This document shows, piece by piece, positions 44,201 to 56,200 of a DNA stretch of 64,000 nt. This DNA comes from Calliopum simillimum. Lineage: Eukaryota > Arthropoda > Insecta > Diptera > Lauxaniidae. Below the pieces are notes generated by a model. That model made no database searches, had not been told where the DNA came from, and saw nothing but the letters and a program-made list of their open reading frames with translations. Position numbers and translations under genes: made by a program. Location: NCBI GenBank assembly GCA_951812925.1, contig OX638368.1, positions 18,415,187-18,479,186 on the forward strand, in the 5' to 3' direction. Numbering within the stretch: position 1 is the first letter of the stretch; every line of letters starts with the position of its first letter.

Positions 44201-47200
44201 TAAGCACATGCATACATACTCGTACATGCATATAGTATGGTAAAAATATGGGCTCATGCAACCATAGCGTGCGGCCTATGTAATAACTAACGTATGAACA
44301 TACATATATACCATTGCATTAGAGAGCGTGGTAAGCCCCACTCCACTCATTCCACGTAACCTCCTACTTTGGTGCTAATCAACAGAACAACAACATAACA
44401 ACTACTCACAACACAAGGCAACCACAACATATCCTTGCAAAGGAAGCAGTCGTTGTCGTCGCTTCGTATCGTTTTGTTTTCTTCAAAAGCGGGTCTCTGT
44501 TTTGCTTAACTTATTAGGCTTCGAATGTTATACGAACTACGTACTCTATCTATTCAGGAGGCGCGTTTTTATTCAATCTTCAACACTTTGCTTATATACT
44601 CGTCATAAATAGTTTGATCAATAGACTATGGCAGTAGGCATTAGCATTAAATTTCGAAATTCAAATGAGAAATTTCATTAATAAATTTATCTTTTTAGAG
44701 TCAAAATCTTATTTAAAGAAATTTAAGTGCCCTTATTTTAACAAGGACCAATAAAATCTGTTAAATTAAGTGATTTTTTGTTTTTTTTTTTTTGTAATAA
44801 TTGGCAAATTTTAATTTTTCACAAGGTTAGTTAAATGTATATATTATTCGGGAAAACTTATTTCTGTTATATTTTTTCTCTTCCTTAAAACGCTTATATA
44901 ACACCCTCTATAGGCCGAAAATGTCATCCTCGGTAAGTGCAAGTGCAATATTGTAGATGTCAGCAATTAATACTCTTACAAATTACAACACAGATTGAAT
45001 CGAAACGCGTACAATATCGCAAATATCTGGAGCGTGCTGGCGTAATTGATGCCCTCAGTAAGGCTTTGATCAAACTTTATGAGGAACAAAATAAACCTGA
45101 TGATGCTATACGTTTTGTGCGTAAATTTATGTGTGAATCTTGTCCCGATGATGCCCAATTTGATTTGATGAAAAGTGATTTAGAGGAAGCGAAAAAAACC
45201 ATCATTAAAATGGAACTCGACATGGAACGTTTAAGAAGTCAAATGTAAGTGCAAATTGGGAATTGGTTGGGATATAGTGAAAGAACTTAACCTTGATCAG
45301 TACAAGTCTGTTAGAAAAATCTTATTTGAGGAAATTTTTGTTTGGGTTTTTTTTTCGTAAGTCTTCTCTACCCTCAAAGTTTAAAACGCTGAACCTGTCG
45401 AATGTTTAAGACAAATATGTATGGGTTTTGGAATCAAATTCACTCGAAAAATGCATGTGATTTGTGCAGGATTTGAACGGGGTTTGATCTTATGGTGTAT
45501 TTATTTTACAATCGCAAAGTTTTACAGTTTGACAGCTTAATATATAGTGTATAGCATAAAATAACGAAGCTTCTGGGAGGCTAGACAAACAAAAAATTAC
45601 ACCTGAAAGGGGGGTCTAAAATGTACTCCTGAGAAGTTATAGGATTAAAACTGATTTTCTGACTTGGTCTAAAAAAAAAATTTTTTTTCTGGGCCTTAGC
45701 GGCTTAGAAAAACTTTTTTATAAAAAACTTTAAGCAAATTGTATGGGCTTTTTAAAAGTGTATTTAGTTTATAGGAGACGAAAGGATTTCACAAAGTTTT
45801 AGAACTTTAAAGTCGATTTTTCGAATTTTTTTTTCCTTTTTTAACTTTGGCGGCTGTTTTAGTACGAAAAAGGTCCAATTAACATACCCTTTTATAATTA
45901 CTAGAATCGCCCAGTGGTCAAAATTCGACTACGAGTGTGTTAAATAATTTTGGTACTTTTTGGACACTTTTCGTACTTTTTTTTTTTTGCTATTGGGTAC
46001 GAAATAGAAAAGCTCATTTATTATCCCTGGTATAATTCAAGCGAAGTATAAACAAAACAAAAAACGTCTTTTCTTTGTGTTTTATCCTTTTTTCAGCTCT
46101 GTGTGAACGTGTATTTTGTTGATGTTAATTTTGAAAATTTTGTATTTAATTTTACCTGGCTTAAAGTTATCTTAACATAATTTTGACTTTGTGCACATCT
46201 AATGATGTACAATTTAAAGTCGTAATTCATTTCTAACATAGTAAAAAAAGATGGACAAGTTTTTGTCTTTGTATTAATATATAGATTTTTGAAATCCTCG
46301 TTAAATTTGTCATAACAATTTTTTTTAATTAAGATCAAAAAAAAAAAAAACATTACGTTTGAAGGTCTACTCTATGTTTTGAAGGCCCCAGGGCAGCGCA
46401 TGTAGCGCGCATATCATATTCAGCGCAATGCATGCGATTAACCCGTTATGTAACATAGAAAAGTATTTTTTCCAATCTCAAATGACAAATTTGCTACCGA
46501 ATTAATGAGGATTCCAAAAAAAAATAAAAGGGTATGTTAATAGGACCTTTTTCTTACAAAAATGACCGCCAAATTCAAAAAATAGGAAAACAAAATTTAA
46601 AATATCTACTTGAAAGGTCCAGAACTTCGCGAAATCCTTTTAAACGCTATAAACCAAATGAACTCTTAGAAAGCTTATACAATTAGCTTAAAGTTTCTTA
46701 TGAAAAAGTTTTCTCTAAAACGCTAGGGTGGCCCAACAAGTCAAAAAATCAGTTTTAACCCTATAACTCATCAGGGGTACAGTTTAGACCACCTACACAG
46801 GTGCAATTTTTTGTTTGACCGGTTCTCTATCACTTTCCAGAAGTTTCGTAACCTTATGCGATACACCCTATATATAGCTATGAATTATTTAGAAAAGAGT
46901 ACATAGTCGCAGATATAACTACAGTTGTACGAGTTTATAAATGATGGCTAGAAGAAGCACAGTGTCAGATTTTGGCAATATGGGTGCTCTTAATTCAATT
47001 GCAGCCGTAGTTTGAAAGAAATCGAGTTGAAATTTTTATATGAACTTTAATTCTTTACGCACAAGGTTAGGTCCAAAGATGGAAAAATCGGACAAAATCT
47101 ACTTCCACCTCCTATACAAATTTACCATTTTTTTTGAAAAAAAAATTCAAAAAAATTGGTTGTAATGAATTTGAATTTACAACACAATTTCAGTAGTAAA

Positions 47201-50200
47201 CCTCCTATATTTATAGGTCTTTTCGATCAATTAAAGACTGGGTTAAAGTGTTTCACAAAAATATTCTATAGAAAACGTCAGTTTTTTTTTAGAATGCAAT
47301 CGTCTGTTTCTTGGTCCTTGTGGCGATGCAAAACAAAAAAACATTTTAAAAGAGCTTATCAGCTCTGTTCCAAAATACTTACGTGCGATTTCAATTACTT
47401 TTCGTTTCGAAAACTTTTTTGTCGAAAACTGTAGTCGTATGATAAAAATGATTTGGATCTTGTTGGAATAGTTTCTAAACGGTAATATTTCCTCGTAACA
47501 TTAAAAGGCTCTCGGAAATAACGCCAGAAAATTTTTTGGAAATAACGCCCGAAAAATTTCCATACAAAATTCTGGCGTTATTTCCATTTTGTTTTGGAAA
47601 TCAAACCAAAAAGTTTTTTGGCGTTATTTTCAAAGATGATGTAGCTTATAAAAAGGAAATAACGCCAGAAAATTTTTTGGAAATAACACCAGAAATATCT
47701 ACATGCAAAATTCTGGCGTTATTTTCATTTTGTTTTGGAAATAAGGCCAAAAACTTTTCTGGTGTTATTTCCAAAAAATGTTCTGGCATTAATTCCGGGA
47801 GCCACAAATCCATATTATTTGTAGAGCATGTAATTTTTCTCAAAAGAGCTACTTATACTTTTTATCGTGCGACCTACCCCATTATCGGCAAAAAACCATG
47901 AAGAAAGAAAAACTATTGAAATTGCACAGATTCCGGAACAGACCTGTATGTTTAGAGCACAAACTCTATGGTAAGACGTCAGTGTTTGAGTTAAAGTTGT
48001 TTCATTGTTGTATGTCAAGTATTTTTATTTAACAAAATTATTCGTACGACCTTACACGCTAATCCTATAGATTTTATTTTAATGTAGTAAAAGAACTCCC
48101 GAAGAGATCGCCGAATTACTCAATGCTGGCTTTAAAGCTTTGACAGAAGATTTAGAGAACACTGGTTCTCTTCTACGTAAATATTTGACCAAAGAAATTC
48201 TCGCAGCACTTATGCCACTGTATACGGCAATGCCAATTGAAGCAACTTTATATGATTGTGTTAATTCGGGTTTTGCCCATCATAAATCTGCTGTTGGTAT
48301 ATATGCTGCCGATGCCCATTCTTATGATCTTTTTATAACACTTTTCGATCTGATTATACGTGACTATCATCAGCAATGGGATTATACAAATCTTGTTATA
48401 CAAAAAGATGTCGATTGGGGAAATCTAGATGAAATTGAGAATCTTGATACAGAAAAAAAATACATAATATCGACACGTATACGTATTGCTCGAAATATAG
48501 TGGGCTATCCTTACTTTGCAAAATTACGGGAAAAACACTATACTCAAATTGAAGAAGTAGTAAAAAAAGCCGTAAAAAATTTCACTGGTGATCATTTGGG
48601 TACTTATGTAGCGATGAAAGATTTGGATTTCGATACACAGACTGCAATGTATAATCGACACGTTTTATTTAAACGTGGTGATGAGTATTTGACAACAGCA
48701 GGTTGTTATAGATTTTGGCCAACAGGACGTGGTTTATATTACAATCCAGCGGAAACCTTTCTTATTTGGGTTAACGAAGAAGATCACTTGCGTATAATTT
48801 CAATAAGACAAGGTGGTGATTTAGGTCAGTTAAATATGAAAATATAATCAGGCCTGTTCTCAACTCCAATTACAATCGGAATAGTAATTGAATCCGATTT
48901 TACGGGTTCCGCATTTCGATATTGAACACCACATAGGAATTATGTACGTTTCAGTAAATTGGATTGAAACCAGTAGCCAATTTTATTGACATCAAATACC
49001 GATTACATTTTTTTTTTTCCGAAACTCGGAGCATCTTAAGATTGATTTTATTCCGATTCCGGTCGATATCGGAATTGAGAACATGCCTGATTATGTACTG
49101 AACTATGTAATTTATTATGCGCTCTTTCTCGTTTGTTTCTTTAGGAGATGTTTATAATCGTTTGGTAAAAGGTATTCAGGAACTTGAGAAATGGATACTT
49201 TTTGGACGTCATTGGAAATATGGCTACTTAACGGCCTGCCCAACAAATCTTGGCACAACATTACGTGCTTCCGTTCATATACGTTTACCACTTCTAGCGA
49301 AGAATGAAGAAAAACTGAAAGAGATGGCAACGAATTGGAGCTTGCAAATACGTGGTACTAAAGGTGAACATACTGCAATCGAGGATGGCGTAATGGACAT
49401 CTCAAATAAGCGACGTCTGGGCCCTAGTGAATTTGAGTTAGTTAAGGGATTGCAAGATGGCATTTTGGCATTAATAAGAGCTGAAGAAGAATTAGAAGCG
49501 GCACAGGATGCTGATGAGGATTAGTGGTAGCAAGCAATAAGAGATTTTAAAGCATGTGATATCTTGTCGTCGTATTTTTGTTGCATTTTGCTAATCCCGT
49601 TTTTTTGTCATTTCCAAAATTTTGAGTAACTAAATTCTACGTAAATAAAACTCTCTTCCAGTCAAAATTATACAATGCTAAAAAACCGGTTTTTGATTTT
49701 GTGAAGATAAGGTCCCCTTTCCGTCACCTATAACAAAGTTGTACCAGGTATATTTTTGGAGAACGTCCTTACACATTACCTCCTATTTTATAGGTTTTCT
49801 GACCCATTTAGAGCAAAAATATTTTTGAAAACTATCTAACATGACTTCAGGGCTTGATAAAAATATGTTCTTTTGTTGTATCCCATTTTTTTTTATTTAT
49901 CTACATAACAAAATTATACGCACGATTTTACACGCTAATCCTATAAATTTTATTTTAATGTAGTAAAAAGACACCCGAAGAGATTGCCGAATTACTTAAT
50001 GATGGCTTTAAAGCTCTTACCGAAGATGAAGAGCACAGTAGTTCTCTTCTGCGTAAATATTTGACCCAAGAAATTCTCACTGAACTTATGCCACTGTATA
50101 CGGCAGTACCAATTGAAGCAAATTTATGGGATTGCATAAATTCAGGTTTAGCCCATCATGATTCTAGTGTTGGCGTATATGCTGCCGATGCCAATGCTTA

Positions 50201-53200
50201 TGATGTTTACAATTTACTTTTCGATCCGATTATACGAGAATATCATGGACAATGGGAAAATGAATCGGAAAGTCTACAAAAAGAAACCGATTGGGGTAAT
50301 CTAGATGAAATTGAGAATCTTGATACAGAACGAAAATATATACTATCGACACGTATACGCATTGCTCGAAATATAGAAGGCTATCCATTCTTTCCAAAAT
50401 TACAAGAAAAACACTATCAGGAAATTGAAACGAAAGTAAAAACGGCCGTATTTAATCTCACGGATGAACACATGGGTGGTTATGTACCGTTGGCTGAGAT
50501 GGATTCCGATACACAGACCGAAATGGTTAATCGACATATTTTATTTAAACGTGGTGATGAGTATTTGACAACAGCCGGGTGTTATAGATTTTGGCCAACA
50601 GGACGTGGTTTATTTTATAATCCAGCGGAAACCTTTCTTATTTGGGTTAACGAAGAAGATCATTTGCGTATAATTTCAATGGCTAAATGTGGTGATTTAG
50701 GTAAGTTAAATTTACAAATACATATACTATGTACTGAACTACTTATTATGCGCTCTTTTTCGGTTTTTTTTTTTAGGAGATGTTTATCATCGTTTGGTAA
50801 CAGGTATTCAAGAACTTGAGAAATATATAACTTTTATTCGCCATCCGAAATATGGCAACTTAACGGCTTGCCCAACAAATCTTGGCACAACATTACGTGC
50901 TTCCGTTCATATACGTTTACCACTTCTAGCGAGGGATGAAGATAAACTGAAAGAGATGGCAACGAATTTGAACTTGCAAATACGTGGTACTAGAGGTGAA
51001 CATACTTCAATCGAGGATGGTGTAATGGACATCTCAAATAAGCGACGTCTGGGCTTTAGTGAATTTGAGTTAGTTAAGGGTATGCAAGATGGCATTTTGG
51101 AATTAATAAGAGCTGAAGAAGAATTAGAAGCGGGAGCTGATGCTGCATAAGAGTAGTAGGATAGCAAGCAAATTAAAATGAGAGATTTTGAAGAATTTGA
51201 TGTCTCGTCGTTGTATGTTTGTTGCATAATTTTGATGATCCCGTTTTCTTGTCATTTCAATAATTTTGAGTACATTAGTATTTAATATTATATTTAGATT
51301 TTAATTTTTTTCTTTACTATTTAGTTCTAAATAAATAAAAATTACCTTCCAATCATGTCCTTCTGATTGCGAAGTACGCTCTATTCTGCCGTTTATATTA
51401 AACCAATTAGTTTTAATTGATGAAACTATATCCAGTGTGACATTCCATGTATGCAGCACTTCATTTGTTTGTATATCGTTAGTGTGTACGAGGGTAAAGT
51501 CGATTTTATTGCCCACCTTATCGTGTGAGCTTTCAAGATCCGCATTACATATGGAACCATCAATCTGTAATACAAGTGGTAGGAGCACGTTAAAATAATA
51601 AATAACAAAAAGTTGGCAGTAACCAAACTATGGTCTTAGCTTATTTCATGGTTCGGTAAAGTTATAGATATTTTTGAGTACACAGAGCAAAAAATTACCC
51701 CTAAAAACAAGAAGATTGTCGTTTTAACCTATTTTACTATGAATTCGTATTAAAAATAGAAAACAATGTGAATTTTCCATAGAGAAATCTCTATGAGTTT
51801 ACTTAGAAAATCTTCTCAAGATTTCAAAAAGATTTTCTCATCATTTCTATATCGTTAGCTTAAAATGGAAAAGGCGTAACTCACATTTTCAATACTTTAC
51901 AGGAGAAGGAAAAAACTGAATAAAATTTGATGCGCCCAACATTTAAAAAAACTTTAAATGCAATTTACAACAAAAATTATCAACAATTTTTATAATTTTT
52001 TTTTTCTTTGTTTTTTGGGTAGTTTTGTGTGTTAGGTCTTTTCGTTTTTAAATTTTTTTAAAAAAAAGTGAGTTAGGGCTTTTTACAATAAATCAAAAAT
52101 TATGACTAAAATTAAAGTTATTCAATATAAAATGAAAAGGAAAACCTTTGCAAAGAAAGTTAATTGGATTGGATAAAAATTTGAAGGAAAATGTTTATGT
52201 TTTGTATGGAAGATTATCATAAAAGTGGTGACAATCAGCAGGTAACAACAATTTAAAACATTAAAGTGTACATCAAGTAAAGTTTATGATAATAAAGTAC
52301 CCACAGCAACTAAACTCGTAGATGCTATTAATGTTTTCCCATCAGTATATCTTGATATTCTTCGTATTGACTATGAAGCCTTCGGGTGACTTTTGGGAAC
52401 CTTCGGATGCCTTAGAAAACTATTAATTAAGGCTTTTTGGCAGTCCGCCATAGATGCTTTCCTTCTAGTATACCTAGGAATTCTTTGTTTTGATTTGGAA
52501 GCCTTCGGGTGAACTTCTGGAACCATCGAATGTCCCAAAAAAACTACCAGTTAGAACTTTTTGATAGTCCGCCAATAATATTTTACCTCTAGTATACCGA
52601 AATATTCTTCGTTTTGACTATCAAGCCTTTGGGTGGCCTTCGAGAACCTTCGGGTATCTTAGAAAACTATCAAATAAGTTTCATTGATAGTCTACCATAA
52701 ATGTTTTTCCTCTAGTATACCCAGATGTTCTTCGTTCTGACCAAAAAACCTTCGGATGACCTTCGGGATTCTTCGTGTATAGCATAGAAAACTTTTCATA
52801 TTTGAGATACACTCACTGCCAAGTTTTCAGCTTAGTTAACAGAATAGTTCTGAGTGATTTTAACACTATTTAAACGCTACATATTGTGAGTTAGGGCTTT
52901 TTTCTTTCAAGAATTTTTTTTTTATGAGTTACGGCTTTTTAAAATTGACTATAACGTGGCTATTTTTGATATTATCATGCCTAACTTTTGTAGGGAGGTG
53001 TATTAGAGAGTGGCCATGAGCCGTTCGAAAAAAAAATTTTGTACGGTATATAGAAAATTAAATTATCTTTCAAACGGCATTTTAATTTTGTTTGTGCAAC
53101 TTCTCATTGAAGAGTTATTGCAATTTAAAAAGTAAGATATTTTAATATGAACTCATACGTAGTATTTCATATCATAAAGTGCTGAACACATTCGGTGCGA

Positions 53201-56200
53201 GCTGCGAGTGCGAGAGAAACCCGACCGAGATAACACGATTTTCTATATATGTTAGAGTAAGATGAAAAATTAAGCTTTTATTAAACGTCATTTAAAAAAG
53301 CTCTCGCAGTGCGATGGAATTGATTCTATTTTTCTTGCGATTTTTAAAAAAGAAGAACAAGACCAAACACAAAAATTTAAATAAATTGTTTTTAACTGAA
53401 TTTTTTAATTTCAATTTGAAGTTTAAATAATTTTGAAAACAAATACGTTTTATTCATTTGTTGTTTGTTTTTATTTGTTTTCAATTTTCATAAGCAAAAT
53501 TTACTCGCAACGAGTTGATTGTGTTTTCACGTACGAGGAAAAGCTCAAAAAATCGTTTGAGCAAAAGCTATCTTCTCTCGCACTCGCAGCTCGCACCGAA
53601 TGTGTTCAGGGCTTAACTGTTAACAACTTTTTAAATTGGGTGATCTCCTAAACTAGAAGTCGTACGTAAATATTTTTAACGTACTTTTGTAGGAAATTTC
53701 CTGAGCTACAAAATTGGAGACCAACATTTTTCTGTAAAAGTTAGCGTTAGCGAGATATTTGCAAAAAACTGATTTTAGCGACCTTTGAGCCCGAATAACT
53801 TTTTATGCGCACACGACTTTGCAATGGACTTTTCACAGTTTGTGTATCATGCATAAATAAAGACAATTCCGGTGAAAAATTTCCACTGGGAATTTTTTCG
53901 CACAGAAGCTCTTTTTTCGTCTTATTTTCCTGGGCTATTAATTTATTTAAGAAGAAAATCGTATAAAATGTTTTTTTTTGTTTTGATTTGACAGAACCTT
54001 ATGTATTTATTTATTTTGCATGGGGAATGACGGCTGGACTTAAGCATTTACGAAAAGACAGTGTAATTAATTTTATTTTGTTATATTAATCATCTTTACC
54101 ATCAACTTATACTTACAGAATGAAATATGATGGGTCGTCATCGAAAAAGCTCCAAGTACATTTCCTACATTTTCAAAACGCTGAGATTTCTTCTAATTAT
54201 AACAAGGTTTTTATATAAATGGCAACAGAAATTTTAAGAAGATTTTCTCTATGGTTTTGATGTGACTTTCTTTTTGGATGAAAATCATAGAGATATCTTC
54301 TTACTTTTGTTCTATTTTATGAGGTCGATTTGGTTTTGTGTAAAAAGCCCAAATTGTTTTTAAAGGATTCAGAGTGATCTACTTATGTATATATGATTTA
54401 AAGTAAAAGTTGGTAGTTTAGATACAGTAAACATATTTTACTCAATATTGTACACAATATACTAATACTTCCAACTCTAAACTTTTCATAAAATTATATT
54501 TTAAAGCTTACTCTTTTATCATTAAAATCTTAATACGCTTTATCATGAATAATATTTTTCGAGCATTTTTTCTCAGACTGACGAAATAACGCTCAATGAA
54601 ATAACGCCCACAAAAAAGGAAATAACTCCAAAAAATGGAATGACGTAATAACACCAAAACAAAATCGAAATAACAACCAAATTAATTTCATATAAATTTG
54701 GGCGATTATTATTTTGGAAATAACGCCCAAAATTTATTTGTATGAAAATTATTTGGGAGTTATTTGGATTTTGGGCGTTACATCGTTTTTGTTTTGGCCG
54801 TTATTACGTCATGCTATTTTTTTGGAGTTATTTCGTTTTATTTTTTGGGCGTTATTTCCTAACGCCCCGAAGCCTGGACCCTTGTAGATATAGAAAAATA
54901 AACTTCGGATTCAGTTTTCTTGTGTTTAAATTAAGAAAAAAAAAATTAATTTCGGAAAAGCCCCTTATAGCCGAAAATGGTGGAGTCATATTACACAGTG
55001 CAACACGAAAAATCCAAAAAACTTTTTGAATGGTGTTTCTGAAAGCACATGATGTTGCTAGTAAATTCCTATCTGTGTTTCCTAGTAAAACTTCAACAAA
55101 GTTGTAACTATAGACTAAAGGAAAGAAATAAACTAAACCGAGAAATTGGGTTTTGGGCCTCAAAATCATAAAAAATGCCGAAAAATTTTACCATTTTTGG
55201 TCATAGATATAAAACCGTTCCGTAGACAAGACTAAACTGAACAACTCTTCAGAGCATGCCAAGAGCATTCGAGTACTCCTTGATACTGATATTAATTAAA
55301 GCAGTGATGTGTTAAAAAATGCTTGGGGTACTATGTGACCCCATCGGTCTTAAGAGTATATTCGTCAGAGGAAATTTCTAGACAAATTCATGCTAAGGTT
55401 CATCTAAGGTACGTAGTAAAATAGTTGAAGAAAACTTTTATTTATCCGAATAAAAGTCCTCACTTTTTCGAAATTTCTCTCTGTTTTGCCAAAATTTTCT
55501 GGGATTTTATGAGAAAACAAAAAAAAAATTTTAAAATTTCATAAATTACCTTTGTGCTATCATCGTTGTAAACTAACATTGTAAAATTTCGGTCATGTCC
55601 TAAATGTATAGAACTAAGCTGCGCTACACCAAAAACATACATCAGAAAGTTTATGATCATATTACGTGAAAAGCCACTATAAAGAAAATGTATACATTTT
55701 TAGTTTTATTTTGTTCTGATTAAAATTATATGAAAGTACTTATTCATAGGACTGTTGCGATAGAATCGATTTTTTTAAGATTTCGGTTTCGAATTGTAAT
55801 TTTGTTTATGATTGATAAAAGTTATTGTTATTGTTTCAATAAGTAATTACGGTTTTGAAAAATACTTAGTTCCATATCCATAAGTAGTAGATTCGATTTT
55901 CGGAAGAACTACGAGTGCGCTGTTATTAAATTGTGAGTTCGAAATTCGTAGAGTTTGAACCACTTTTTAAATAAAATTTCGATACTTCTCCGCAAGCCAA
56001 ATATCGTAGTAGTGCTTTAAGCAAATTTAACATTTCGAATGGCTTCAGTGATGTCATTCTAAGTATTTGGAATTCACATTCGTTTCTATTCGAATTCAAT
56101 AAATGCACCTTGTAATTCTTACAAAAATCGAAGCTGCTATGAATTCAGTGATAGTTCTGATTATTTCAAAGTTTTAAAGGATTAATATTCATTTTAGTTT

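Larger units (their letters stand above)
38362..51345 (-). other. 13 kb intron of the vitellogenin-like gene containing a nested opposite-strand gene
   Basis: The flanking exons are 51564-51346 (ending DWK|gtaatt) and 38361-38218 (beginning SCVNVTYAP), both phase 0. Inside lies the MYCBP-arginine kinase gene on the plus strand and, outside that gene, several kilobases of DNA-transposon remnants (38600-44880). Confidence 0.8.
51565..55549. other. 4 kb intron of the vitellogenin-like gene
   Basis: Between exons 55676-55550 and 51564-51346 (minus strand). It holds the tandem array 52310-52800, the inverted-repeat element 53182-53609 and the GAAATAACGCCC block 54575-54870. The remaining frames (for example 53433-53651 and 54742-55029) overlap repeats and match nothing known. 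Confidence 0.65.

Noticed and set aside
44890..44901. TATATA as a TATA box for the fusion gene
   Set aside because: It is only about 21 bp upstream of the ATG at 44921, so a start site 30 bp downstream would fall past the ATG. More likely chance in AT-rich DNA, or the start codon is further upstream in an unseen exon.
48088..51150. Two-domain arginine kinase made of both cassettes in one protein
   Set aside because: Cassette 1 has an in-frame stop at 49522-49524, and no good donor before it would join in phase to the cassette 2 acceptor.
54742..55029. Open frames on both strands
   Set aside because: They overlap the self-complementary GAAATAACGCCC block and read as repeat sequence.
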